A stretch of DNA of 64,000 bases from Hyaloraphidium curvatum. Lineage: Eukaryota > Monoblepharomycota > Hyaloraphidiomycetes > Hyaloraphidiales > Hyaloraphidiaceae. The DNA lies in NCBI GenBank assembly GCA_025558095.1, contig JAIVFI010000030.1, positions 434,001-498,000 of the forward strand. The letters run 5' to 3'. The notes under the pieces are model-generated. The model saw nothing but the letters and a program-made list of their open reading frames with translations. It searched no databases and was not told where the DNA came from. Below, piece after piece: positions 1-9,931 of this stretch; the first letter of the stretch is position 1, and every line of letters starts with the position of its first letter. The position numbers were made by a program, and so were the translations under genes.

Positions 1-1775
1 GCCGCCTGCTCTTCCAGCTCCCGGATCCGGGCCTGGTAGTTCCGGATCTGCTCCGCCGAAAACGAGACCGCGTCCGATTTGGCCCCCGGCCCCGCCGAAT
101 CCTTCTTCGCCAGCTCCGTTTCCAGCTCGGCCACGCGCGCCTTGTACCCGTCCGCGACCTCTTCCCACCGCTTGCCCTCCGCCATCCCGTCGGGGGCCTT
201 GCCCGACCCCGGCTTCATCTCGCCCAGCTCGATCTCGTAGCTCTCGCAGCGCGCCTTGTACAGGTCGATCTCCCGCGCCGCGAGTGCCTTGCCGCGCTCC
301 GCCCGCGCGGCACGCGATTCGAGCCTCGCAACGGCGGCCTCGAGCTCGCCGACCCTGTCCAGCGCCTTGCCGAGCTTGGCCGAGGCGTCGGCGAAATCGA
401 CCTCAAGCGCGGCATGCTTGGCCGCCAGCTCCCCCGCACGCTCGCGCTCGATAGCAAGGTCAAGCTGCGTCCTGTAGGCGCGCTTCGCCACAGCCGCGGG
501 AGTGGTGCTCCCCGCCGGCGTCCCGGGCTCTCCAGAAGGAAGGAAGGAAGCCCACTGGGTCCGTTCTGCCCTGGCGAGGGCGAGCTCGCGCTCGAGCTCC
601 TCGTTCCGCCGCTTCACGTCGGCGGTGCGGTCGAGGTCCTGCTGGAGGGCATCGCGTTCGGACTTGAGGATCTCGACGTTCTCGAGGCGGGCTTTGACGG
701 CGGCGTTCTCGACAGTCAGCTCCGAGACCTTGGTCTTGAGCGTGGCGATGTACGCCTGCTGCTCTGTTGTTGTCAAGCGAGTCAGGAGAGCCAAAGACGG
801 AGGCAGAACGTGTGGTCCAACCAGTGAGTTGCCGGGCGATGATGTCGGCATCCTCCGCCCTCGACGTCCGCATCCTCTCGTCCCTAAGCTCCTTCTCCAG
901 CCTCGCGATCCTATCGTGCAGCTCCGCCCCTTCCTGCGTCCTCGATTGTGCGAGCTCCCCGCTCCGTGCCGCCTGCTGCCCCAGCCCCGCGAGCTGCGCC
1001 TCCAGCCTGGCCTTGGTGGCGGACCACTCGGACTCCTTGCGGCGCGAATCGGCGGTCTGCGCCGAGAGCTTGGACTGCGCGTCCGACAGGCGGTCCTGTA
1101 GGGTGGTATTGTCCTGGCGGAGCTTGGAAACAGTTGCGTCGGTCGACTTTCGGAGGGCCTCGTGCGCGGTTCTGAGCTCTGCGAGCTGGGAGGTAAGCGC
1201 CTGGTTCGCGTTGTGGAGAAAGTCCCTGTCCTCGGTCAGTTTCTGCGGCAGGCAACGACTGTCAGCGGCCGCCGTGAGCAGGGCGGTAGAGCTCCCACCG
1301 CCACCCTGTCCTCTGCCTTCTGCAGCTCTGCCCGGTAGTGCTCTCCGTCCCTCGTCAGCCCTCCCAGCTCCGCCGCCAACCGCGCCTTGAGCTCCAGCGA
1401 CTCCCGCCGCGACTCGCGCAGGCGCCTCTCCAGCTCCTGCACCGCCTTGGTCTGCTCGGGCGCCGAGAGCGCCGGAGCGCCGAAGTCCAGGTCGATCAAG
1501 GGGGCGTCCCGGGGCCCGGCGCGGGACGAGGAGGCCACGGCGCGGGAGGTACTAATGCCCAAGCCGACGGCGAGATCATTCTCGTCGTTGCCCGGGCCCG
1601 CGAGAACGGATAACGTGGCAAGGGGCCTCGGAGCGGCCGCCGAAGGCGTGGAAACCGCAAAGGTTGGCGGCAGCTGCGGGATCGAGCGGTCCGTCGGCAT
1701 GCGCGCTCCACGCTGCGCGGTAGACGGCGCGGAGGAGAGGAAAGGGTTCGGTCCCGTGCCGCGCGGGGTCGTCAT
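1..1775 (-). CDS. Long coiled-coil protein, Mad1-like (5' part, partial)
   Basis: The gene starts at the ATG at 1775 and runs off the left edge. Three exons are supported: 1775-1305, 1242-822 and 763-1. Introns of 62 and 58 nt (GT...AG) keep the frame. The first 120 residues are Pro/Ser/Thr-rich and disordered. From about residue 125 on, nearly everything is heptad-rich coiled coil with many Glu, Leu, Arg and Lys. The segment near 300-200 (REIDLYKARCESYEIELGEM) resembles the conserved region of fungal Mad1 spindle-checkpoint proteins, where a similar REIxxLRxxLxSYDxE stretch is followed by further coiled coil. If so, it would recruit Mad2 at unattached kinetochores. The Mad2-binding and C-terminal RWD parts lie outside the window, so other coiled-coil proteins (SMC-like, golgin) remain possible. 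Confidence 0.5.
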
Positions 1776-2375
1776 GTCGGTCCGCTGGCTGCCGGGCGGT
1801 GGCGGGCGCCAAGAACGCGTTCACGCCGCCATTCTGGGCCGGTTCCGCACGTGGCCAAAAGCAACAAGACGAAAGGCGCCGAAACTGGAGGGAACGGAGG
1901 TAAAACGCGTCAGTCTCCTGCCTTCGAACGGCTGCCAACCGCCTCGCTCTGCAGCGAGCCCAAGCCCACAGCCGGCCCGAATCCCGCGCTTCCCAACAAA
2001 GTGCCCCCCCCGCCGTATGCTCAACAGCGGAGTGTCCCCGCGCTTTAAAGCCCGGTGCCCCAGTGCGCGGGGCGCGGGTTGTAAGACGCGGGTGCCGCTC
2101 TCGGAAGGACTTAAAGGCCGGCCGGCGAGTCCCGAGGGCGCCGGTGGCTAGTTATATCTTTCCTGGTCGTCCCAAACAGGGGATATGTGGGGAATAGGTA
2201 CCTTTGGGGCTGCGGTGTCCGCGAAGGCGGCGGCCTTCGTGGTCGACTTTTTTCAAAGGCAAAACTGATCTACTTTTTTGAGACCGCGCGCGCGTCTCGC
2301 GCGCCCTCGAAGACGACTCCCACAGACGCGTCCTCCCCTCCGTTCCATATCATTTTGCGAGTCTGGTCTTTGACG
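1776..2375. other. Intergenic, 5' region of the Mad1-like gene
   Basis: No convincing gene was seen. The stretch is less GC-rich around 2150-2280 and would hold the promoter of the leftward gene starting at 1775. Confidence 0.4.
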
Positions 2376-2549
2376 ATGTCCGAGCGCCGGAAGCTGCATC
2401 AGAACCACGCCGCCGAGCTCTTTGCCACTCTTGTGGACGACGAAGAGGGGGCGGTGGACCTGTTCGAGCAGAACCTGAAAGCTTCCGATGTGGTTGAGCC
2501 GCATGCATTTCACGTGAAGGTCTACGACCAGTTTCCAACGTCCTGGTGA
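2376..2549 (+). CDS. Small hypothetical ORF, 57 aa
   Basis: This is an ATG-started acidic ORF (SERRKLHQNHAAELFATL...) whose composition looks like coding sequence rather than high-GC noise. It stops at 2549. Coherent peptide pieces also occur downstream (for example around 2640-2700 and 2770-2900), but no splice model joins them. It may be an exon of a decayed gene. No family was recognised. Confidence 0.25.
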   Translation: MSERRKLHQNHAAELFATLVDDEEGAVDLFEQNLKASDVVEPHAFHVKVYDQFPTSW

Positions 2550-3336
2550 CCACTGTCCACGCCGGCTTTTGGGGTAACGCGAGGCTCACGATGCTGGCCA
2601 TGTGCACGCGGGGCCCCCGCAGGGCTCACATATGACAATGGACACGATGCAGGACCTCGAGCCGGACCTGCACTCTTCGCTGCCGCTGAACATCGACCGT
2701 GGGTCTGTCGGGTTCCGCAGTCCGCGTGCAACTACCGTGTGGACCAGTGCTGCTGTATCGAATGTCCTTTCGCCTCCTGAAGGGCAAACGCCGGGCGCTC
2801 AAGAAGGAGCTTACCTCGACTTTGACGCAGGGCTGCCTATCCTCGGTCTACACCCTGAGGGTCAGGATCATGGACACAATAGGTAAATGTTCCACGTGCT
2901 GTGTTTCAAGAAGATTGCCTACAATGAATCGTTCCACTGGAGTCAGATCCCATCCTACGTCCGGGCTCGCTCTCCCCAAGCGGCTATGCACGTTTGCGCA
3001 GTGGGCTTTCCACCATGTCCCAAGGCTTCTTCGCGTGTGCCGTCGTTCGTTTGATTGGACACCACGTCGCCTCGGCGCGTTCGCAGGAAGTTCCGAACGA
3101 TGTCGCTTCCGGGCCGAACGGTCCCGTGGCTTTCTACCATCGCGCCGACCCATCAAATGGCACGATCGCGATCGCTGAGCATATTTGCTCGCCCGGTGCG
3201 GTGTCCGTCCGGCGCCGCGCCTCATCCTGAGCCTCGCCCCGACCTCACCGTCAACCCATCCCAATTTCCTGAAACATCCGGTCCGTCGCGCTGCCGGCCT
3301 CGATGCCTGCGGATCTCCGGGTCCCTTTCATACGAA
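2550..3336. other. Intergenic or decayed sequence
   Basis: Only short, broken peptides are seen in any frame. There is no intact gene and no RNA gene. Confidence 0.4.
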
Positions 3337-4818
3337 TCAACCGACGGGGCAGAAGCTCTGCACTGTCGCCCTCGCCCCGGCTCCCCTCAGGATCCCAAAC
3401 AGCCCCACCGCGACCGTCACGATCGTCACGGCCGCGCCCCGCACGAAACCGAACGTCACGGGCACGCCGAACGCCGTCGCGAATTCCCGAGGTCCGGGCG
3501 CCGCGAACGCGTCCAGGACCGCGAGGTGCGATTGCGCCGCCGGCGGGGTCGGGAGGTTCCCCCGTGCGATTGAGAGGCGGATGTCCTGGGCTGCCCTTGC
3601 GTAGAGGCGGGCGTGGGCAGCGACGTGGGCGTTGCAGGATGCCCATGTCGTGGACATGTAGAGCGCGTCGACGGCGCGCCAGAGGAGAACGGCGAGGATC
3701 CAGGCGGGGGCGCAGCCGGCGCCGACGAGGGAGACAAAGAAGACGAAAACGTCGCAGAGAAAGACCACGGCGACGAGCTGGTTGTAGGCGAGGCTGGCGG
3801 CCACGCGGCTGCGCCACTTGGGCCCGAGCAGCTGGTGCAGGGCGACGTAGTCGGCCACTGCCGGCAGTGCCGTCGTACCCTCGCTGCCGAGCAAGGAAGA
3901 CGGCGGCACGCAGGCATCGATGACGCCGACGAGCGACAGCCTGATGGCCCTGACTTCGAGCCTGCCGTCGAGCCCGACGAGCGCCACGTCCGTCACCTGG
4001 TCCTCCAAGTACATCGAAAAGAGAATCACAGTCTGAGAAATTGCGACGTAGGCCATCAGGACCGCCCGCCAGGCCACCGTCCAGGTCTCGGTGGCTAGGA
4101 ACACGGCCGGCGTCCAGTAGATGAAGACGAAGTAGGTGAGGTTTCCAGCGAGCATCTGCACGACGTACCGCGTGCCACGCAGTGCTGCAGACGCGCGGGC
4201 GGCGTTGCCCCCGCACCCTGGCAGCGGACACGGGCACAGCGGGTCGCCGTCCTCGTGCCGCAGCAGCGCCGGCGGGTTGACCGCGGCACGATCGCACAGC
4301 TCCAGCCAGCGCACGAGACCGGCAAACACGCTGCCGTCCTCTGTCGGCGGGTTTTTCCACGCGGGGACGCCCTGCAGCATCAAGCCAACGTTGTACGCGG
4401 AGGTATTGAAGAGCATCACCGCGAGACCAACGGCCAGGCCGCGGACGTCAAAGAAGCCCGAGGCCAGCGCGGGCCAGTACGACGTGATGATGAGCGCGGC
4501 GGTGGGGGCGAAATACAGGAGCGTGCGGGTGACGGGCATCCGGTTGAGCCTCGGCAGCGCGGAACCGGCGGCCAGCAACCGGAGAACGCGGGACGGCAGC
4601 GCAGCCTTGACCCGCGGCAGTGTCAGAGGGTCCGCGGCGCGCGCAGAAGCGGCGGGGTCGGATTCGCAGGGGACGCGGCCGGCGAGCTCGGGCGAGAGCG
4701 GCGGCAGCAGCGCGTACGGCGCGGGTACGAGAACGAGGAGCGCAGCGTCGTCGAGAAAGGAAGGGACGGCTTCCGTGCCTCCGGACCCCGCGTCCGTCGC
4801 CATTTTCGCCAGCTCCAT
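3337..4818 (-). CDS. Multi-pass membrane protein, family copy TM-A (493 aa)
   Basis: A single exon from ATG 4818 to TGA 3337. A start six codons later (4803) is also possible. The protein begins with a soluble stretch carrying a Phe-Leu...Leu-Val-Pro-Ala-Pro motif also found in three other proteins in this window (TM-B, TM-C, TM-D). About seven hydrophobic segments follow. Between the second and third is a cytosolic-type loop with the family signature LLRHEDGDPLCPCPLPGCGG: an acidic-His patch, then four cysteines and a glycine. The C-terminus ends in an aromatic/Gly-rich membrane segment (FGFVRGAAVTIVTVAVGLFG) matching the ends of the paralogues. No known transporter or receptor family was recognised. 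The cysteines could bind metal or be lipidated, which is a guess. Confidence 0.8.
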   Translation of the reverse strand: MELAKMATDAGSGGTEAVPSFLDDAALLVLVPAPYALLPPLSPELAGRVPCESDPAASARAADPLTLPRVKAALPSRVLRLLAAGSALPRLNRMPVTRTLLYFAPTAALIITSYWPALASGFFDVRGLAVGLAVMLFNTSAYNVGLMLQGVPAWKNPPTEDGSVFAGLVRWLELCDRAAVNPPALLRHEDGDPLCPCPLPGCGGNAARASAALRGTRYVVQMLAGNLTYFVFIYWTPAVFLATETWTVAWRAVLMAYVAISQTVILFSMYLEDQVTDVALVGLDGRLEVRAIRLSLVGVIDACVPPSSLLGSEGTTALPAVADYVALHQLLGPKWRSRVAASLAYNQLVAVVFLCDVFVFFVSLVGAGCAPAWILAVLLWRAVDALYMSTTWASCNAHVAAHARLYARAAQDIRLSIARGNLPTPPAAQSHLAVLDAFAAPGPREFATAFGVPVTFGFVRGAAVTIVTVAVGLFGILRGAGARATVQSFCPVG

Positions 4819-5410
4819 TCAGGGTGTGGAGCCGCGGAAGGAGAGACCGTCCAGCAGCCGCGCCGCCGCAGCGAATCGTCCAAACGGCAAAGTCCTGACG
4901 ATGAAAGAGCGCGGCTTCAAGCGGCCCGATGGTTGGCCCGACGCGGCTCTTCGCGCGCTTCGTCCGTCTGCTCGAAGCCGTTCGGCCGCCGGCAAACAAT
5001 CAGCACTACTAGACATCCATTTGGAAAGAAGACATCCATTGGTCCGTGCGCGCGCGCGCCTGCGGCTTCCCACCCTAACCAATCCCGAATCCCCAGCACC
5101 CAAAACGTTGAGATGGACGCCATGGAAGCGGATCCGTCGCCTCTTGGCCTGCAAAGGTTTCGTCGGGTGCTGCACGAAGGCCGGAAGTGAGCGTGATCCC
5201 CTGGTGACAGCATGCGCATCTCCTACGGGGCTCAATTTCGAGATCCCCACCACCCAATCTGCTGTTCAGAAAGATGGAAAGCAGTCGCCCGGGTGTTTTG
5301 GCCTGGAAATGGTTCGTAGGGTGCTGTAACTGACAAGCGGCAGGTGAACCGGGTGTCACCGGGAGCGCCGCCTCAAATCAACGGTCCCGAATCCCCGTGC
5401 CGGTGCGGAC
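4819..5410. other. Intergenic
   Basis: No gene was recognised. The sequence contains the promoter side of TM-A (start at 4818). Short imperfect repeats GGCCTGSAAADGTTYGTMGGGTGCTG occur at about 5145-5170 and 5300-5327, suggesting a small local duplication. Confidence 0.35.
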
Positions 5411-6029
5411 ATGTTGGGCTCCGTGGGGCCTCCTGCTGGGGCGCAGTCGAAAGCAGCGCGCCAGAAAAGGAAGCTGGACGGGCGGAAGGCTCACATTTCG
5501 GGGCTTAACCGCAAGTTTGTGGAGGAGAAGAGGGATGCTAGCCTCGCGGACACCGTCGCCACCTGGCGGTCTGAGCTTCACCACGACGGCTGTACCGTGG
5601 TGGACCTGGGTTTATCCTGGCGCCAAAGGGAGAAACTCAGCCCAACAGCGCTGGGCAGGGCTGCGCGCAGGGTGGCGAAGCTCGCGGGCGACCTGTTCCA
5701 GACGTCCCTGCGCGCCAAAGACGGCTCGCTCGCAACCGATTCGGGAGATGGCCGCCGGCTGTATGGTCCCTTGGTCACGTGCGAGACTAAGGATGCTGAG
5801 TTGGAGGTCAGGGGCTCCGCCGCTGCCCGCCGCCGTGGATCACCACGTGGACGAGCATGGCAAAAAGTGGAAGCCCTCGCTCCCGGATTACATTTCGAGC
5901 TTCCGTAAAGCGGCTCCCTACCTCAAGCAGCTCGCCATGGTGGCGGACGTTGCCACAGAGCTCTGTGGCCGTGCCTTCCCGGATCTCGTTCCTGCAGACC
6001 GCTCGGTTCTCGTTTCGCTCCCGCATTAA
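5411..6029 (+). pseudogene. Hypothetical protein remnant with a frame change
   Basis: An ATG at 5411 opens a basic then mixed-composition frame (for example SELHHDGCTVVDLGLSWRQR, ending near LYGPLVTCETKDAELEV at about 5800). Coherent coding then continues in another frame (VDHHVDEHGKKWKPSLPDY... VADVATELCGRAFPD...) to a stop at 6029. No GT-AG intron reconciles the two frames, so one indel near 5800-5830 is the simplest explanation. No domain was recognised. A lone decayed gene or transposon-derived ORF are both possible. Confidence 0.3.
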
Positions 6030-6223
6030 TGCGACAATCAGGAGCCTCACCTCGACGGGGATACGTCCAAATCAGCTGAGGACAAGTACCGTGTTTGCCT
6101 GAAGGACTTTGAACTGCACGGCGCAGCATGCACGGAATCCTAGCTAAGCGGAAGGAACTAATCGTTGATATGTAGATTGACCTGGCACCGAGGCGGCGTG
6201 CCTGCTTTCTGGTCCCTCCTTCC

Positions 6224-6748
6224 TCACATGATGGAGCACATGTCCTGCCCCCTGTTCGCTTTCATGTGCATGGCGCACAGAGGCAACGGTCCCCTGACCA
6301 TCTCCCCGTCGCAGCGCTGCCCGTTGGGCCACCGCGCGTGGCACTTGTGGCAGCAGTTGCGCCGGTAGCACACGTGGTGCGCGTCGCGGTTGCACTTGGG
6401 GCCGGAACGGGTGCCAACGGGGAAATCACACTTGTTGGTCATGGGAGAGTGGGCTGCCGGGTCGCGGTGTCGCACCCGATTCCGCGTCGGGGACGGGGCG
6501 CCACCAGTGGCAGTCGTCAGTGCCGCGGTCGGAGCCTTTGCGTAAGGGGGGCTCACGGGTCGCGCGCTTTCGTGATTCGCCTGAGGCCGCTGTTCTGCGT
6601 TTCGTGTCTCGTAGCTGAGCAGCACCGAACTTTCGAATGGTTCCTTGGAAGGTGGAGTTGAGTCAAACGCGTTTGGCTTCGACTGGCTGAGCGAACTGTG
6701 GCCGCACCGGATGTCGAGCCTACGGACCACAAAGCGGATGTGAAACAT
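6224..6748 (-). CDS. Cys/His-rich small protein, hypothetical (174 aa)
   Basis: ATG at 6748, stop at 6224. The N-terminal two thirds are Ser/Pro/Ala-rich. The last 70 residues contain twelve cysteines and several histidines in close spacing (CYRRNCCHKCHARWPNGQRC, then CAMHMKANRGQDMC near the end), which would suit zinc binding. No named zinc-finger family matches the spacing. The clustering of Cys and His argues that this is a real gene rather than a chance ORF, although the N-terminus is uncertain. Confidence 0.4.
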   Translation of the reverse strand: MFHIRFVVRRLDIRCGHSSLSQSKPNAFDSTPPSKEPFESSVLLSYETRNAEQRPQANHESARPVSPPYAKAPTAALTTATGGAPSPTRNRVRHRDPAAHSPMTNKCDFPVGTRSGPKCNRDAHHVCYRRNCCHKCHARWPNGQRCDGEMVRGPLPLCAMHMKANRGQDMCSIM

Positions 6749-7047
6749 TGCTAAAGAAGGTCGGAAGCCGCACGGAGAAGCAGGGAGACCCCGGACCGGT
6801 GGCCTGGTTGCAAGCCCGTACAATGCTGCGACGGCTCAGCTGCCTGGCACGTACACTTGCCTCTTCAAGCAAATCCGGCACATCCGAACACCGGACGGGG
6901 CAGACAGCACGATCACTTCCGCCCTGATATGCTACCGACATCCGCGACCACAGCAACACCCGCACGGACGGACCCCGCACAACCCCACGGACGCGTCCCG
7001 ATAAGAATCAAGCTCGACCCTTCTTCTTTCAACTGTACACTCCCGCC

Positions 7048-8141
7048 TCACGCCCTCTGCTCCCGCTCCCGGCCTTGCCGCGGCCCGCGGTCGTCCCGGC
7101 GCTGGAACTGCTGCTGCGGCGCGGCCTCCTCGACCTTGACGCCGGGGATGGAGCCCATGCCCATGGAGTTGAGGAGGGCCTGTGAATGGGATGGGGGTTA
7201 GTGTCCGTTGTGAAAAGGGGGAAAGGGTGGAAGGGCAACAAGGGGAACCAGCCGTGACGGAACGCACGTCCCGAGGCCGACGCCCGGTCCTCTCGGCACC
7301 GAAGGCCGAGGCGAGGCAACCAGAAGCGCCGACCGCGCAGCGGCACCCTGGCCAGTCCCAAAGGTCCCCGCGTCGGGTGGATCCCCGCCCCTGCACCCTG
7401 GCCCTCCACTCCGGTACCTCGCTCCTCGACGCTACCTACCTGGGTGTCCTTGTCGATCCCGATGACCTCCATCGCCAGCGCCGACACCTCGGGGACGTAG
7501 TTGTCCTTCCTCTCCCTCTCCTCCTCCTGCAGCTTGAACGAGATGCCGCGCACGGGCCCGCGCTGGATGCGCTTCATCAGGTGCGTGGTGAAGCCGGCGA
7601 TCTGGTTGCGCAGGCGCTTCGAGGGGATGATGGCCACCTCCGAGGCGATCCGCTTGTTGGTCTGGAAGTCGAGGGTGAGGCGGGGGTAGTATCTGGAAGG
7701 TGGGGTGCCGCGGAGGTAGGAGCGGGCGGGGCAGGCGGTCAGCGCGGTCCGGCCGCGCCACGGAAGGGGCAACCCACTTCTCAATGAGAACCCTCGACGC
7801 CTTCTTGATGGTCTTTGTGCGGACGCGACCCTGTTGGGAGGCCGCCGTTCAGCATCCAGTTCGTCGTCCGGTCCCTCTGCAGCCCCGTCCCCGTCCCGTC
7901 CCTCCATCGTCCAGTACCCCGGTCCTCCCGCACGGCATCGCCAGTCCTCCCATGATGAACGGTGCCCGCAAGGCGGCGGCCGGGCCGGGTGCAGCTGGCC
8001 GCAGACCAGGCCGGCCCGCACTCCTCCTCCCGATAACCCCCGCCCCTCCCGGCCCGCCCCGCACCCTCCCGGCCCCGCAGTGCCTTCCCTGCACTCTGCC
8101 CTCTTTCACCCGCGGGCCCTCCCGGCCGCGGAACGCACCAT
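7048..8141 (-). CDS. RPS17: 40S ribosomal protein S17 (eS17)
   Basis: Four exons: 8141-8139 (only the ATG), 7830-7778, 7692-7440 and 7179-7048. Introns are 308, 85 and 260 nt with GTGCGT, GTGGGT and GTAGGT donors. The joined protein has 146 residues (human has 135). It carries the family's near-invariant blocks [73 protein letters not shown] and a [12 protein letters not shown]-type tail. eS17 is a structural protein of the small ribosomal subunit. The Gln/Arg-rich C-terminal extension is longer than usual. An intron directly after the start codon is also known in yeast RPS17 genes. The gene is divergent from the hydroxylase gene at 8457. Confidence 0.97.
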
Positions 8142-8456
8142 TTTGGCGGCAGCGCTCGGTGGAGTTGGCGGTGTCGGACGGCGCAAACAATCGTAACCCC
8201 GCTCTAACCCACCCCCGCCGCCCAGCTGTCACCCGCGCCGCCAATCTCCGCGGCCCCACGCGAGCAGGGAGGCCGGCCGGCGGGAAGCGGCGCTGCACAC
8301 GCAATCAGCGGACTCGGCGCTCTCCCCGGGAGCCGTCTGCAGTCGTCTGCTCCCGGTGGTACCCCGTATCACTCGGTCCTGACTACCAGTCAGCGCGAGT
8401 CGGCCCTCCGGCAGCCGCCCATCCCCGGACCGCACCTCCCCTCCCTCCGACCCACG
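8142..8456. promoter_or_regulatory. Shared divergent promoter region RPS17 / fatty-acid hydroxylase
   Basis: The 315 bp between the two divergent start codons is pyrimidine-patchy and GC-rich, with no clear TATA box. It must contain the start sites of both genes. No specific operator could be read. Confidence 0.5.
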
Positions 8457-9633
8457 ATGATCTGCCAACTCGGCCCGCTCACCTCCAACTTCCTCCTCAC
8501 CTGGTCCCTCGTCTCGGCCATCGGCCTAGTCCTCCTGGTGGCCTTCGCCTCGCTGCTCTTCAAACAGTACTACTGGCGTCCCACCTACGACACATGGAGG
8601 GTCAAGACGAACCCCAAGTACCCGCCCGCCGAGATGGTCAGGAAGGAGGTGGTGCAGATGGTCAAGGGGCTCGCGTGCTCGACGTTCTGCCCCTCCTTGG
8701 CGCTGTACCTGCGGTCGCACGGCTACGGGCTGGGGTACTGCGGGGCACAATACGGGTGGCCAAGGCTGGCGCTTGAGTTCCTGGCCATCTGGGTCACCGT
8801 GGACCTCTACGAAATGCTCTACCACCGGGTGGGTCGTCGGACGCCGCCGCGGGACACTTTCCGGGCGGCTCAACCAGCGCGTGCTTGACCCACAGCTTGG
8901 GCACAAGACCAAGAAGGGCTGGGAAGTCCACAAAATGCACCACATCTTCCACAACCCCACCGTGTTCGCCGTCATCGCCGACGAGTACCTCGACCAGGTG
9001 CCTTGCCCGCCTTCCTTTCCCCCTCGCGCGCGCTGACACCTTCACTTCACTTCCCGCCCCTTCCCTTTCCCCCTCCACGCGCGCCGACTCGGTCCGTTCC
9101 CGCCGGGCAGTTCGTCCGCGCCCTCCCCCTCGTCCTCATCCCGCTCCTCGTCCCCGTCAACATCGACCTGCTCTTCATGGAGTTCACGTGCTTCTTCTAC
9201 GTCTACGGGCTGAACCTGCACCTGGGGCACGAGGTGGTGTTCGACCCGCATTCGAAGATCATCAACACCGGTGCGTTCCAAGGACGTTCCCGCGTCCTCC
9301 ATTCGTTGCTGACGAGCAAGTTATATAGGGTTTCACCACTGGCTACATCATGCCATTTCTACCTACGGAGACCGCACTTACCATACCGGCTTCTTCTTCC
9401 AGATCTGGGACAGGATGCTGGGTTCGGTCTACACCGGGGAATGCCTGTGCGCCGGCTGCTCCGAGGAGCGCGGCGAACGGACGCGGGAGCACTGGGAGAA
9501 GGTCGAGAAGCCGGACTATTCCAAGCTTTTGGATATGGGGTTCTGGGTGGAGGGGGTGAAGGCGGAGTGGAGGGGGGACGGGCTGGCGGCGGCGGTGGGG
9601 AAGGCGTCGGAGGTTGGCAAGGCGGACGAGTGA
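8457..9633 (+). CDS. Fatty-acid hydroxylase / sterol-desaturase family enzyme (312 aa)
   Basis: Four exons: 8457-8828, 8896-8997, 9111-9270 and 9329-9633, with introns of 67, 113 and 58 nt. The joined protein has an N-terminal membrane segment, then the di-iron histidine boxes of the PF04116 superfamily: YHRLGH at the first splice junction, HKMHHIFH, LGHEVVFDPH, and HHWLHHAISTYGDRTYHTGF. The last box is assembled only when intron 3 is removed, which supports the exon model. The family acts in the ER membrane on sterols (C-5 desaturase, C-4 methyl oxidase), sphingolipids or fatty alcohols. The substrate cannot be told from sequence. The short C-terminal tail (WEKVEKPDYSKLLDMGFW) is atypical for ERG3 or ERG25. 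Confidence 0.88.
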
Positions 9634-9931
9634 TCCGGCTGCAGGGGGCTCGTTTGAGGTGGGAGGGGGTATGGTATGCACGGATGGTTGGCGGGCGGGG
9701 GACGAGGAGGAGTCGGTGAAGGTGTACCGGTCGAACGGACCCGGATCGCCGCTTTCGTCCACAACTGATGGTGCCCACGCCGCTCTCGATCGATTCCATA
9801 GTCGACCACGCTTCGCGAGGGATCGATCGTGCGAGGCAACAAGCGAGTTGTCGTTCACGAGCATGGCTGATCCGATCGAAGTTTGACTGACTGACTTTCC
9901 GAGGACAACGACCTCGCCTTTGAGCCCAAGA
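9634..9931. other. Intergenic / 5' flank of the retrotransposon
   Basis: No gene is seen. A short GACTGACTGAC run at about 9885-9896 lies just before the first ORF of the element. The octamer-plus GAGGACAAC at 9901 recurs at 16875, beyond the element's last ORF, and could be one copy of a target-site duplication. Confidence 0.3.
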
